From: Chthoniobacteraceae bacterium
GTDB lineage: Bacteria > Verrucomicrobiota > Verrucomicrobiia > Chthoniobacterales > Chthoniobacteraceae
Length of the DNA stretch: 48,107 nucleotides
NCBI GenBank assembly: GCA_028293625.1
Contig: JAQGOL010000016.1
Coordinates: forward strand, 1 to 48,107
Direction of reading: 5' to 3'
Positions within the stretch are counted from its first letter, which is position 1. The number at the start of each line of letters is the position of its first letter. This document shows, piece after piece, positions 23,022 through 33,743 of the stretch. The translations under genes and the position numbers were made by a program. The notes under the pieces are model-generated. The model had not been told where the DNA came from and made no database searches. It worked only from the letters and a program-made list of their open reading frames with translations.

Positions 23022-26000
23022 ATGAGTGCTCGTTTTCCTGTTATTAAAAACTCTCCCAAGCGTGATTTTCGGGAACTGAGCCGGCCCGGCATTGAGCCGC
23101 TTGAGATGAGGATTGCACCGGCGGCGCTCGCCCACAATATCGATCTCTCAAGCCTTGATGGCACCAACGGTGGTTTTAAACTCAGTGGCGGAGCCGCTGA
23201 CGATCATGTGGGCGCTTCAGTCAGCAATGCGGGTGACGTAAACGGAGACGGGCTCGATGATGTGATTATCGGAAGTGCCGGTGCTGATGAAGGTTATGTG
23301 GTTTTTGGGAGTCGCACCGGATTCCCGGCCGATCTCGATCTCTCCGCCCTTGATGGCACTAACGGCGGCTTTAAACTTCAAGGCGGCTCCGCGTCCCGTG
23401 CCTCCACGATTGAGGTTAGCGCAGCAGGCGATTTTAATGGGGACGGTTATGCCGATCTGATCATTGGGATCAAAAATGAATCTCCCAACGAGCGCCTTAA
23501 CGCAGGGGAAAGTTACCTTGTTTTCGGAAAGAGTTCCGGTTTTGGAACTGTCGATCTCCTGAGCTTGGATGGAACCAATGGCGGTTTTCGAATCTATGGC
23601 GCAAATTCAGGAGATCGCTCCGGCGCGTCGGTCAGCGCCGCCGGCGATTTTAACGGCGACGGGTTCGATGATTTGGTAATTGGCGCCTATCGAGCTTCCA
23701 ATTATTCAAATATTTCCTCGGGCGAGAGTTACCTCTTATTTGGAAAACCAAGCGGGTTCGCCACGGTCGATCTGGCTGCTCTTAATGGCTCCAATGGAGG
23801 TTTTAAGCTCCGGGGCGGCGCAGCTTATGATTCCTCTGGCTTCTCGGTCAGTGGGATCGGCGATTTTAATGGCGATGGCCTGGCTGACATAGTCATCGGC
23901 GCCAGGGAAGCCGATCCCTCCGCTCATACCGATGCAGGGCAAAGCTACGTGGTATTCGGAAAAAAGACGGGGTTCGGGACTGTGGAACTTGCTTCCCTGG
24001 ATGGCAGTAATGGCGGCTTTGCGCTGGATGGCGCCAACAACTCAGACCATCTAGGGCATTCGGTAAGCGGCGCCGGCGATGTCAATGGCGATGGGTTTGA
24101 CGACTTGATCGTCGGGGCTCCAGCCGCGACCTCCATCTATGAAGGAGCGGCTCAGGCGGGAGTAAGTTATGTCGTCTTTGGCAAAGCTTCGGGATTTGCC
24201 TCCGTAAAGCTTTCATCGCTCGACGGCACGAATGGCGGATTTATCATTAGTGGAGGCCAGGAATATACTCAATCCGGTTTCTCGGTCAGCGGCGCGGGCG
24301 ATATCGACGGAGATGGGTTTGATGACTTGATTATTGGCGCTCCCATGGTTGCATCCGGCAGTGACTATCCCGGTGGGCAAAGCTTTTTGCTCTTTGGGAA
24401 ATCGAATGGATTCAGCACGGTGGAACTTGCTTTGCTCGACGGGAGCAATGGCGGCTTTAAACTCAACGGCGGCGCTTATGGCGATCACGCGGGGCATTCT
24501 GTCAGCGGGGCCGGCGACTTCAACGGAGACGGTTTGGACGATATCATTATCGGCGCCAATGACGCTGTCGCCAATGATCACTCCGGCGCGGGTAAAAGTT
24601 ATATTCTCTTTGGATTTCAGGATTCGCCTCCAAATGTCACTTATCCTGACTTAACTATTACGCAGTTTACGGATAACAAAACCTCGGCTGCTGTACGCGA
24701 TATCCTTGCTTACGATATCGATTTTTTTAATGCCGGGACCGAAGACGCAAGCGGCGTAACACTCATTCAAACCCTTCCTCAGGGAACCTATTTTAATCCC
24801 AGCGAGAATAGCGGTTGGGTTCAGAGCGAGGATAGTCTGATCTATCATGTCGATTCGCTGGGCGCGGGAACCGGAGGGCACGCCGCGCTTCTGCTCCATG
24901 TCTACAATACGGCGGAGGCCGGTATCGATGAATTGGTCAGCAAGGTTTCCATTGTCGATGATGGCTCCCACGGCACAAGCCCGTCACTGAATAATACCGC
25001 CACGGACACTGATACGCTGAATGCAGCGCCCGACTTGCAATTGAGCGTTACAAAGAGCGGCAAGACTCAGCCGGGCAATACGCTTAGTTACTCGCTGGGC
25101 TACCTAAACGTCGGCGATCAGGATGCGACCAATGTTTTCATCACGGAAAAAGTTCCCGTGGGTACCACCTTCGATCCGAGCGCCAGTACCGTTGGATGGG
25201 TTGAGACGGCTCGCGGCTCCGGGATCTATCAGTTCGCCCTTGGGACGGTCTATGCCGGTGCGGGAATTCCTTCCTTCATTATCTTTGAAGAGGGTCCAAG
25301 TGGTCCCCCTTCCGTTGTTTTTGCTGTTAATGTCAACAATCCTGCACAGGCGGGCATTGAGCAGTTTACCAACGAGGCGGCCATCGACGATGATCACGCC
25401 AATGGTCCTGATCCGGATCTTACTAATAACAGCATATCGGATATTTCCACGCTCGACGCCGCGCCGGATCTGGCGATTACTTTACATAGCGATGGAGTAG
25501 GCACGGCACATCCTGGCGATACTCTTATCTATACGATTGGTTATGCCAATCATGGAAACCAGATAGCCACTGGAGTCACCATCGTTGAGACTCTTCCGGC
25601 AGGCACCCGGTTTGTTGCTTCCGAAAATCCGGGCTGGACGCTCAATGGAAGCACGCTCACTTACAATCTCGGGTCGGTTGCTCCCCAGTCGATTACCACC
25701 CTTTTCGAAAATTTTGACAATAATGCCGTCAATACCCTTCCAGCGGGCTGGAACACATCTGCCAGCGGCAGTGAGGTCTGGACAACTGTAACGCCAACTT
25801 CCGCTTCCTCGCCCAACTCAGCTTTCGCTCCCAATACAAGCGAGGCCTCAGATCTCAGTCTTGTCTCTCCAACCATCCATTTATCGGGCGAATCCGGACA
25901 GCAGCTCAGTTTCAAAAACCGATTCAATATCGAAAATAGTTTTGATGGCGCGGTATTGGAAATCTCCATCGATGGCGGAGCTTTCAACGATATCCTCGAT

Positions 26001-29000
26001 GCAGGCGGCAGTTTCGCCGCCGGCGGCTATACCGATACGGTTAGCTCCGAATTCGACAACAGCATTGGCGGACGGCAGGCGTGGAGCGGGAATAGCGGAG
26101 GATTTATTAATTCGGTTGTTAATCTGCCGGCGGCTTCCCTGGGACATGACGTGCAGTTCCGTTGGCGGATTGCATCAGACAGCAGCATTTCCTACGAGGG
26201 GTGGAATATTGATGATGTGGCGTTTACTAAACCCGCGCCGGCTTCCACGCTTGCTCTTACTCTGCATGTAGATAGCCCTGCCGGGCCGGGACTTACCCGG
26301 ATTATTAGTAAAGCGACGATCTCAGATGACGGCACCAACGGTTTGGATCCAACGGCCGATAACTCCAAAACCGACACCGACGTTGTCAGCGCAATCGCCG
26401 ATCTGAGCGTTTCAATCAGCGATGGCGGGGTGACTCCCGTTCCAGGCGGCAATTTAGCGTACACGCTTAACTACGCCAATACTGGCGACCGCAGTGTCAC
26501 GGGAGTTAAGTTGAAGCAGACGCTCCCTGCCGGAACAACTTTTGATCCCACCGCGAGCACCTCGGGATGGACTCAGGTTTTCGGTGGCACTTACGAGTAT
26601 GATCTCGGCACGCTCAATGGCGGAGGAACAAGCGGTTCGGTTGCTTTTGTTGTCCATGTGACCAGCCCTGCCGCGGCGGGACTGGAGACTTTATCCACCA
26701 CGGTTAGTATCGACTCCAGCCAGGAGGATCCCGCAAATGGCCCCGATGGTTTTCCGTCGGATAATATCGCATCCAAAACCACGGCGCTCAATGCAGCGCC
26801 CGATCTCCGCCTGCTTGCCACCGATAATGGCAATCCCGGGATCAATCCCGGTGAAACCGTAGTCTACGCGCTCAAATACTCCAATGCCGGCAACCAGCAT
26901 ACGGCAGGGGTCGTGATTTCTGAGGCTGTGCCGGCGGGAACCAGTTTTAATCCCTCGGCAAGCACGCCTGGGTGGACGACCGGAGACGGTATTCATTACA
27001 CTTTCCCGGTTGGGACTCTGAACGCGGGCGACAACGGCAGCGTCAACTTCGCGCTGACGGCAAATAATCCTTACACGAATGGCAATTCAATTAGCGATAC
27101 TGCAGCCATTGATGACAACCATGCCAGCGGTTTGGATGCGAATCCGGCTGATAATAGCTCGACAGACACAACTCCGATCCTTCTTGGCGGCGATCTAAGT
27201 ATTACTAAAACCGATGGTGCATTGACGGCTGTGCCGGGCGCCTTGGTGACCTATACAATCACGGTCGGCAATAGCAGCGCAGGTGCGCAAACTGCTTTTA
27301 ACACCAAAGTAACTGATGCTTTTCCTGCTTCCTTGGCTGGTGTAACCTACACCGCAAGCGGCGCGGGTGGAGCGACAGGTTTTACAACCAGCGGTGGCGG
27401 CAACATCAACGACATTGTAGCCCTGCCGGTCGGGAGTACAATTACTTATATCGTCAAAGGGACTCTTCTTTCCAGTGCAACCGGGACCCTGGTCAACACA
27501 GCCACCGTCACCCCTGATCCTTCGTTTACCGATAATAATCCGCTCAATAACAGCGCCACTGATACCGATACCCTGACTCCGCAGGCAGACCTTCAGATCA
27601 CCAAAACGGATGGCAAAACTTCCGCTGTGCCGGGCACGGCGAATACTTACACAATCGTGGTAAGTAATAGCGGTCCAAGCGACGTGACCGGCGCAAGAGT
27701 TGTGGATACGTTTACCACAAGTTTTTTGACTGGGGTTACCTATACAACTTCAGCGACGGGCGGCGCGAACGGTTTTTCAAGCGGGGCTGGAAACATTGAT
27801 CAGTTCGTGAATTTGCCAAGCGGCAGTTCCATCACCTACACGGTCAACGGCATCATCGCTCCGAATGCCGTGGGCACTCTCAATAACACGGCTTCTGTGA
27901 CGGCGCCAAATGGAGTGTCAGACGCAACACCTTCCAATAACAACGCGACCGATATCGATACGCTGACGCCGCAGGCGGATCTCCAGATCACCAAGACAGA
28001 CGGAAAGACCTCAGCGGTTCCCGGCACGGCGAATACTTACACGATTGTGGTGAGCAACAGCGGCCCAAGCGACGTGAGCGGCGCGACGATTGCCGATACA
28101 TTCCCAGGCATCTTTGGCGGCGTAACTTACACGGTGACGCAAACCGGCGGAGCAAGCGGCTTTTCCAATGGGAGCGGTAATCTGAACCAGACGGTGAACC
28201 TGCCATCCGGAAGCACCATTACTTACACCGTCCTCGGGACGATCAGTGCAGGGGCGGCCGGCACGCTGAGCAACACGGCAACGATCACGGCGCCGGCTGG
28301 CGTGACAGATGGGAATTTGGTGAATAACAGTGCAACCGATAATGATGCATTGGGATCGCAGGCAGATCTCCAGATCACCAAGACAGACGGAAAGACCTCA
28401 GCGGTGCCCGGCACGGCGAATACTTACACGATTGTGGTGAGCAACAGCGGCCCAAGCGACGTGAGCGGCGCGACGATTGCCGATACATTCCCAGGCATTT
28501 TTGGTGGCGTGACTTACACGGCGACGCAAACCGGCGGAGCAAGCGGCTTTTCCAATGGCAGCGGTAATCTGAACCAGACGGTGAACCTGCCGTCCGGAAG
28601 CACGATTACTTACACGGTGCTCGGGACAATCAATGCAGGGGCGAGTGGCACGCTAAGCAACACGGCAACGATCACGGCGCCGGCCGGCGTGACAGACGCA
28701 ACACCTTCCAATAACAACGCGACCGATATCGATACGCTGACGCCGCAGGCGGATCTCCAGATCACCAAGACAGACGGGAAGACTTCAGCGGTGCCCGGCA
28801 CGGCCAATACTTACACGATTGTGGTGAGCAACAGCGGCCCAAGCGACGTGAGCGGCGCGACGATTGCCGATACATTCCCAGGCATTTTTGGTGGTGTGAC
28901 TTACACGGCGACGCAAACCGGCGGAGCAAGCGGCTTTTCCAATGGCAGCGGTAATCTGAACCAGACGGTGAACCTGCCATCCGGAAGCACGATTACTTAC

Positions 29001-32000
29001 ACAGTGCTCGGGACGATCAATGCAGGGGCGGCCGGCACGCTGAGCAACACAGCAACGATCACGGCTCCGGCTGGCGTGACAGATTCGACACCTGGCAACA
29101 ACAGCGCGGTGGATACCGACACGCTGACGCCCCAGGCAGATCTTCAGATCACCAAGACCGACGGAAAGACTTCAGCGGTTCCCGGCACGGCGAATACTTA
29201 CACGATTGTGGTGAGCAACAGCGGCCCAAGCGACGTGAGCGGCGCAACGATTGCCGATACATTCCCAGGCATTTTTGGTGGTGTGACTTACACGGCGACG
29301 CAAACCGGCGGAGCAAGCGGCTTTTCCAATGGAAGCGGTAATCTGAACCAGACGGTGAACCTGCCCTCTGGCAGCACCATTACTTACACAGTGCTCGGGA
29401 CAATCAGTGCAGGGGCGAGTGGCACGCTAAGCAACACGGCAACGATCACGGCGCCGGCTGGCGTGACAGATTCGACACCTGGCAACAACAGCGCGGTGGA
29501 TACCGACCCGCTGACGCCCCAGGCAGATCTTCAGATCACAAAGACAGACGGAAAAACGTCAGCGGTGCCCGGTACGGCGAATACTTACACGATTGTGGTG
29601 ACCAACAGCGGCCCAAGCGACGTGAGCGGCGCGACGATTGCCGATACATTCCCTGGCATCTTTGGTGGTGTAACTTACACGGCGACGCAAACCGGCGGAG
29701 CAAGCGGCTTTTCCAATGGCAGCGGTAATCTGAACCAGACGGTGAACCTGCCATCCGGAAGCACGATTACTTACACAGTGCTTGGGACAATCAGTGCAGC
29801 GGCCAGTGGCACGCTAAGCAACACGGCAACCATCACCGCGCCGGCTGGGGTGACAGATGGGAATTTGGTGAATAACAGTGCAACCGATAATGATGCATTG
29901 GGATCGCAGGCAGATCTCCAGATCACCAAGACAGACGGGAAGACTTCAGCGGTGCCCGGCACGGCTAATACTTACACGATTGTGGTAAGCAACAGCGGCC
30001 CAAGCGACGTGAGCGGCGCGACGATTGCCGATACATTCCCAGGCATTTTTGGTGGCGTGACTTACACGGCGACGCAAACCGGCGGAGCAAGCGGCTTTGC
30101 CAATGGCAGCGGTAATCTGAACCAGACGGTGAACTTGCCCTCTGGCAGCACCATTACTTACACCGTCCTCGGGACGATCAATACAGGGGCGGCCGGCACG
30201 CTAAGCAACACGGCAACCATCACGGCTCCGGCTGGGGTGACTGACGGCACTCTTACCAATAACACGGCAACAGATACCGATACGCTTACTCCGCAGGCAG
30301 ATCTCCAGATCACAAAGACAGACGGAAAAACATCAGCGGTGCCCGGCACGGCGAATACTTACACGATCGTGGTAAGCAACAGCGGCCCAAGCGACGTGAG
30401 CGGCGCAACGATTGCCGATACATTCCCAGGCATCTTTGGTGGTGTGACTTACACGGCGACGCAAACCGGCGGAGCAAGCGGCTTTTCCAATGGAAGCGGT
30501 AATCTGAACCAGACGGTGAATATGCCATCCGGAAGCACGATCACTTACACGGTGCTCGGGACGATCAGTGCAGCGGCGACCGGCACGCTGAGCAACACGG
30601 CAACGATCACCGCGCCGGCCGGCGTCACTGACAGCACTCTTACCAATAACACGGCAACAGATACCGATACGCTTACTCCGCAGGCCGACCTTCAGATCAC
30701 CAAGACCGACAATAAAACGTCGGCGATTCCCGGCACGGCGAACAGCTATACCATCACCGTGACCAATGCGGGGCCAAGCGATGTCATTGGCGCGACAATC
30801 ACCGATAGCTTCCCCGGAATCTTCACTGGTGTGAATTACACGGCGGCACAGACGGGTGGCGCAACTGGGTTTGCAAATGGCAATGGCGATCTGAACCAGA
30901 CGGTTAATATGCCGTCCGGCAGCACGATTACTTATACGGTATTGGGCAATATCAATGCGGCCGCGACCGGTTCTCTTACCAACACGGCGGCGGTGGAGTT
31001 GCCGGCAGGGGTTGCCGATCTCAATACCACAAATAACAGTGCGACGGACGTCGATGTGCTGACCCCGCACGTCGATTTGCAGGTGACTAAGAGTGATAAC
31101 AAGACAACGGCGGTGCCTGGAACTCCGAATAGTTACACGATAGTTGTGACAAACGCCGGGCCGAGCAACGTCTCGGGTGTGACGATCGAGGAGTATTTTC
31201 GCGGGATCCCTGTGCCGGTCTTTGGGGGAACAAATTACACAGCCACCGCCACGGGCGGCGCCTCCGGATTCGCGGATGGAAGCGGCGATATTTTTCAGGC
31301 CGTGAACATGCCCGCTGGCAGCACGATTACTTACGTGCTGACCGGCATTATCAATTCCGCTGCCACGGGGACATTGGTCAATACCGCGACAGTGACGGCG
31401 CCCGCCGGAGTGGTGGATGATAATTCAGCCAATAACAGCGCCTCCGACAGCGACATACTCACTCCGCAAACCGACCTGGCGATTACCCAGTCGGACTCGC
31501 CCGACCCGATTTTCCCCGGCACGACGCTGACTTACATTATCCACGTCAGTAATAGCGGCCCAAGTGACGCCAATGGAGCGACGATTGCCGATACTCTGCC
31601 ACAAGGACTCTCTTCGGTGCATTGGAGTGCGGTCTATGGTGGCGGTGCGGCCGGTAATGATAGCGGCGAGGGAAACATCTCGGAATCGGTCAACGTGCCG
31701 ATCGGCGGCACGATCGTCTATACGGTGACCGGAACCGTTGATTTGGCAGCCGCGGGCACAACGCTCTCAAATACGGTTTCAATCAATGCTGCAAGCGAGA
31801 CGCAGCTCGGCAATAATACGGCATCTTCGCAGACTTATGTCTACGGAGATGACCTGAAGCTGACCAAGTCCGACAATGCGACGACGGTTACGCCGGGCAG
31901 CACGCTGACTTACAAGCTCGATTATAACAACGTAGGCTATTCGACCGCGCTCGGCGTCGTGGTCACTGAGCGGGTGCCGGCCGGCACCGTCTTTAACCCG

Positions 32001-33653
32001 GGCGCAAGTTCGGCCGGGTGGACCGAAACCGCGTCGGGCTCCGGGATATTTACATTGAATGTTGGGAAACTCGAAAAAGGGGAGGGAGGCAGCGCCAATT
32101 TCGCGGTCGATGTCAACGGAGTAGCTGTGGCGGGACTTGAAACCATCGTCAACACGGCGAGCATTGCCGATGACGGTACATTTGGTCCGGACCTTAACCC
32201 GGGTGATAATTCGGTCACTGACAGCGACGTGCTGGAAGCCGCACCCGACTTGCTGGTTGTCAAGACAAGCGACGCGCTGATTGCGAAGCGTGGCGGTGTG
32301 CTCACGTATACTTTAAGTTACTCCAACATCGGCAACCAGGATGCGACGGGCGCGTTTCTCACAGAACATCTCCCCTTAAACTCCACTTTGGATGTCGCCG
32401 GCAGCGATTCGCGTTGGACGTTGCAGGCCGACGGCAGTTACCGGCTCGACCTCGGAAATTTGGCTGGCGGGGCAGCCGCGGGCGCCGTCTCATTTGCAGC
32501 CAAGGTATTGAAGGTGGTTCCAGGCGGAGTCATGTCGATTTCCAACGTGGGCCGGATCGCCGATGATGGTGATAACGGGCTGGATCTCAACCCTGGTAAC
32601 AACAGCTCAAACGTGGTGACCAACCTCAATCAAGGTATTTATGCCGTGTCGACCGCGGCTGATCTGATTGGGATCTGCGCGAAACCGATCGTCCGTGTTT
32701 ATGATGCCGCGACAAACCTTGAGAGCTTTCATTTCAAGGCATACTCCTCCCATCGCGATGGAGTCCGCCTTGCCGTTGGCGATATCAATGGGGATGGAAT
32801 TGATGACATTGTTACCTCATCAAGCTTTGGCTCGGGCCAGGTAAGAGTGTTCAATGGCCTCGATGGGAAACGGCTCGCAATTGGCGACAATCGCGGATCG
32901 GCTTTGCAGCTTAATCCATTTGATGGAAAGAAAGAAAAGGGCGCTTACGTTGCATCCGGTGACGTGAATGGAGACGGGCGCGATGATATCATAGTCGGTT
33001 CGGGAGCAAATGGCGGCAGTATCAAAGTATACAGCGGCAAGTCAGGCGCGCTTCTCAGCAGCTATCTGGCTTTCAATCAATCCTTCAAAGGCGGCGTCTC
33101 CGTGGCTGTCGGAGATGTCAATGGAGACGGCATTGAAGACATTGTTGCCTCACAAGCCACCGCTGGTGGGACCGTCACGGTGTATAAAGGAGTCCAGGGC
33201 GAGTTGCCCGCGGACCTCGAATCGTTGACCAGCTTCCAGATCGGCGGCGCTTCCTATCGGGGCGGTGTGACTGCCGCGGCCGCTGACCTGGATGGCGATG
33301 GGAAAGCTGAGCTGATTGTCGGCCGCATGTCCGGAGCGCCATCCGCGGTGGAAATTTACAGTGGCGCCGATTCGCATCTCATTAACTCGATCCTTCCGTT
33401 CGGTCCGGAATTTAAAACCGGCGTGCGTGTGGCAGCCGTCGATGTGAACTTTGATGGGATTGCCGATATTGTCGTGGGTGGCGGTGGCAAGAGCGCCAGT
33501 CAGGTGCGGATTTTTGACGGAAAATCGATTGTCAATGCGAGCGCGACGGCAACCGAGCTTAACCGCTTTACCGCATTCAGCCGGTTCCCGAATATTGCTT
33601 TGGTGGTGGCGGGATCCTCTCCGGCGCCATCGGTTCCAAGTGTGCGAGGATAA
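23022..33653 (+). CDS. giant FG-GAP / DUF11 repeat surface protein
   Basis: A 3,543-residue protein, almost certainly exported. The N-terminus has no classical signal peptide but carries PGIEPLEMRIAPAALA at about 22-38, a tag-like motif of giant proteins in this phylum. About 40-540: roughly seven FG-GAP/integrin-alpha-like repeats (DFNGDGFDDLVIGA, calcium-binding DxNGDGxDD). About 540-3200: DUF11/CARDB-like beta domains, interrupted near 893-1070 by a MAM/jelly-roll-like domain (FENFDNNAVNTLPAGWN ... YEGWNIDDVAF). About 1518-2680: nine 129-residue DUF11 units, the middle ones nearly identical. About 3240-3530: a second FG-GAP block (AVGDVNGDGIEDIVAS). No PEP-CTERM or LPXTG ending is visible; it ends PAPSVPSVRG. 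It may act in adhesion or as a cell-surface layer or fibre. It stands alone with its own upstream region. Confidence 0.9.
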   Translation: MSARFPVIKNSPKRDFRELSRPGIEPLEMRIAPAALAHNIDLSSLDGTNGGFKLSGGAADDHVGASVSNAGDVNGDGLDDVIIGSAGADEGYVVFGSRTGFPADLDLSALDGTNGGFKLQGGSASRASTIEVSAAGDFNGDGYADLIIGIKNESPNERLNAGESYLVFGKSSGFGTVDLLSLDGTNGGFRIYGANSGDRSGASVSAAGDFNGDGFDDLVIGAYRASNYSNISSGESYLLFGKPSGFATVDLAALNGSNGGFKLRGGAAYDSSGFSVSGIGDFNGDGLADIVIGAREADPSAHTDAGQSYVVFGKKTGFGTVELASLDGSNGGFALDGANNSDHLGHSVSGAGDVNGDGFDDLIVGAPAATSIYEGAAQAGVSYVVFGKASGFASVKLSSLDGTNGGFIISGGQEYTQSGFSVSGAGDIDGDGFDDLIIGAPMVASGSDYPGGQSFLLFGKSNGFSTVELALLDGSNGGFKLNGGAYGDHAGHSVSGAGDFNGDGLDDIIIGANDAVANDHSGAGKSYILFGFQDSPPNVTYPDLTITQFTDNKTSAAVRDILAYDIDFFNAGTEDASGVTLIQTLPQGTYFNPSENSGWVQSEDSLIYHVDSLGAGTGGHAALLLHVYNTAEAGIDELVSKVSIVDDGSHGTSPSLNNTATDTDTLNAAPDLQLSVTKSGKTQPGNTLSYSLGYLNVGDQDATNVFITEKVPVGTTFDPSASTVGWVETARGSGIYQFALGTVYAGAGIPSFIIFEEGPSGPPSVVFAVNVNNPAQAGIEQFTNEAAIDDDHANGPDPDLTNNSISDISTLDAAPDLAITLHSDGVGTAHPGDTLIYTIGYANHGNQIATGVTIVETLPAGTRFVASENPGWTLNGSTLTYNLGSVAPQSITTLFENFDNNAVNTLPAGWNTSASGSEVWTTVTPTSASSPNSAFAPNTSEASDLSLVSPTIHLSGESGQQLSFKNRFNIENSFDGAVLEISIDGGAFNDILDAGGSFAAGGYTDTVSSEFDNSIGGRQAWSGNSGGFINSVVNLPAASLGHDVQFRWRIASDSSISYEGWNIDDVAFTKPAPASTLALTLHVDSPAGPGLTRIISKATISDDGTNGLDPTADNSKTDTDVVSAIADLSVSISDGGVTPVPGGNLAYTLNYANTGDRSVTGVKLKQTLPAGTTFDPTASTSGWTQVFGGTYEYDLGTLNGGGTSGSVAFVVHVTSPAAAGLETLSTTVSIDSSQEDPANGPDGFPSDNIASKTTALNAAPDLRLLATDNGNPGINPGETVVYALKYSNAGNQHTAGVVISEAVPAGTSFNPSASTPGWTTGDGIHYTFPVGTLNAGDNGSVNFALTANNPYTNGNSISDTAAIDDNHASGLDANPADNSSTDTTPILLGGDLSITKTDGALTAVPGALVTYTITVGNSSAGAQTAFNTKVTDAFPASLAGVTYTASGAGGATGFTTSGGGNINDIVALPVGSTITYIVKGTLLSSATGTLVNTATVTPDPSFTDNNPLNNSATDTDTLTPQADLQITKTDGKTSAVPGTANTYTIVVSNSGPSDVTGARVVDTFTTSFLTGVTYTTSATGGANGFSSGAGNIDQFVNLPSGSSITYTVNGIIAPNAVGTLNNTASVTAPNGVSDATPSNNNATDIDTLTPQADLQITKTDGKTSAVPGTANTYTIVVSNSGPSDVSGATIADTFPGIFGGVTYTVTQTGGASGFSNGSGNLNQTVNLPSGSTITYTVLGTISAGAAGTLSNTATITAPAGVTDGNLVNNSATDNDALGSQADLQITKTDGKTSAVPGTANTYTIVVSNSGPSDVSGATIADTFPGIFGGVTYTATQTGGASGFSNGSGNLNQTVNLPSGSTITYTVLGTINAGASGTLSNTATITAPAGVTDATPSNNNATDIDTLTPQADLQITKTDGKTSAVPGTANTYTIVVSNSGPSDVSGATIADTFPGIFGGVTYTATQTGGASGFSNGSGNLNQTVNLPSGSTITYTVLGTINAGAAGTLSNTATITAPAGVTDSTPGNNSAVDTDTLTPQADLQITKTDGKTSAVPGTANTYTIVVSNSGPSDVSGATIADTFPGIFGGVTYTATQTGGASGFSNGSGNLNQTVNLPSGSTITYTVLGTISAGASGTLSNTATITAPAGVTDSTPGNNSAVDTDPLTPQADLQITKTDGKTSAVPGTANTYTIVVTNSGPSDVSGATIADTFPGIFGGVTYTATQTGGASGFSNGSGNLNQTVNLPSGSTITYTVLGTISAAASGTLSNTATITAPAGVTDGNLVNNSATDNDALGSQADLQITKTDGKTSAVPGTANTYTIVVSNSGPSDVSGATIADTFPGIFGGVTYTATQTGGASGFANGSGNLNQTVNLPSGSTITYTVLGTINTGAAGTLSNTATITAPAGVTDGTLTNNTATDTDTLTPQADLQITKTDGKTSAVPGTANTYTIVVSNSGPSDVSGATIADTFPGIFGGVTYTATQTGGASGFSNGSGNLNQTVNMPSGSTITYTVLGTISAAATGTLSNTATITAPAGVTDSTLTNNTATDTDTLTPQADLQITKTDNKTSAIPGTANSYTITVTNAGPSDVIGATITDSFPGIFTGVNYTAAQTGGATGFANGNGDLNQTVNMPSGSTITYTVLGNINAAATGSLTNTAAVELPAGVADLNTTNNSATDVDVLTPHVDLQVTKSDNKTTAVPGTPNSYTIVVTNAGPSNVSGVTIEEYFRGIPVPVFGGTNYTATATGGASGFADGSGDIFQAVNMPAGSTITYVLTGIINSAATGTLVNTATVTAPAGVVDDNSANNSASDSDILTPQTDLAITQSDSPDPIFPGTTLTYIIHVSNSGPSDANGATIADTLPQGLSSVHWSAVYGGGAAGNDSGEGNISESVNVPIGGTIVYTVTGTVDLAAAGTTLSNTVSINAASETQLGNNTASSQTYVYGDDLKLTKSDNATTVTPGSTLTYKLDYNNVGYSTALGVVVTERVPAGTVFNPGASSAGWTETASGSGIFTLNVGKLEKGEGGSANFAVDVNGVAVAGLETIVNTASIADDGTFGPDLNPGDNSVTDSDVLEAAPDLLVVKTSDALIAKRGGVLTYTLSYSNIGNQDATGAFLTEHLPLNSTLDVAGSDSRWTLQADGSYRLDLGNLAGGAAAGAVSFAAKVLKVVPGGVMSISNVGRIADDGDNGLDLNPGNNSSNVVTNLNQGIYAVSTAADLIGICAKPIVRVYDAATNLESFHFKAYSSHRDGVRLAVGDINGDGIDDIVTSSSFGSGQVRVFNGLDGKRLAIGDNRGSALQLNPFDGKKEKGAYVASGDVNGDGRDDIIVGSGANGGSIKVYSGKSGALLSSYLAFNQSFKGGVSVAVGDVNGDGIEDIVASQATAGGTVTVYKGVQGELPADLESLTSFQIGGASYRGGVTAAAADLDGDGKAELIVGRMSGAPSAVEIYSGADSHLINSILPFGPEFKTGVRVAAVDVNFDGIADIVVGGGGKSASQVRIFDGKSIVNASATATELNRFTAFSRFPNIALVVAGSSPAPSVPSVRG
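27575..30680 (+). repeat. tandem 387-bp repeats within the giant gene
   Basis: Eight consecutive 387-bp (129-codon) units encode DUF11 domains starting PQADLQITKTDGKTSAVPG. Units 2-8 differ by only scattered bases. A ninth, diverged unit follows at about 30679, and a tenth at about 31066. The short linker ending each unit comes in four versions in the order A-B-A-C-C-B-D-D (ATPSNNNATDID; GNLVNNSATDND; STPGNNSAVDTD; TLTNNTATDTD). The reuse of identical linkers in non-adjacent units points to multi-unit duplication or gene conversion. Confidence 0.95.
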
Positions 33654-33743
33654 AAACAGGCGCCGACCTATGGGGAAATGCTGCCTGGCACGCCGCGATA
33701 TGGTCGCCCTTTACCTCCACGCGTTTTCCCCTTTAATAGAGCC

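Noticed and set aside
27836-30528. Recurring 63-72 codon minus frames at 387-bp spacing in the giant gene
   Set aside because: They are copies of the same antisense shadow in each DUF11 repeat, not separate genes.
27575-30680. Could the tandem repeats be a CRISPR array?
   Set aside because: Units are 387 bp, coding and contiguous, with no short direct repeat separated by unique spacers. The 21-bp arrays likewise have no spacers.
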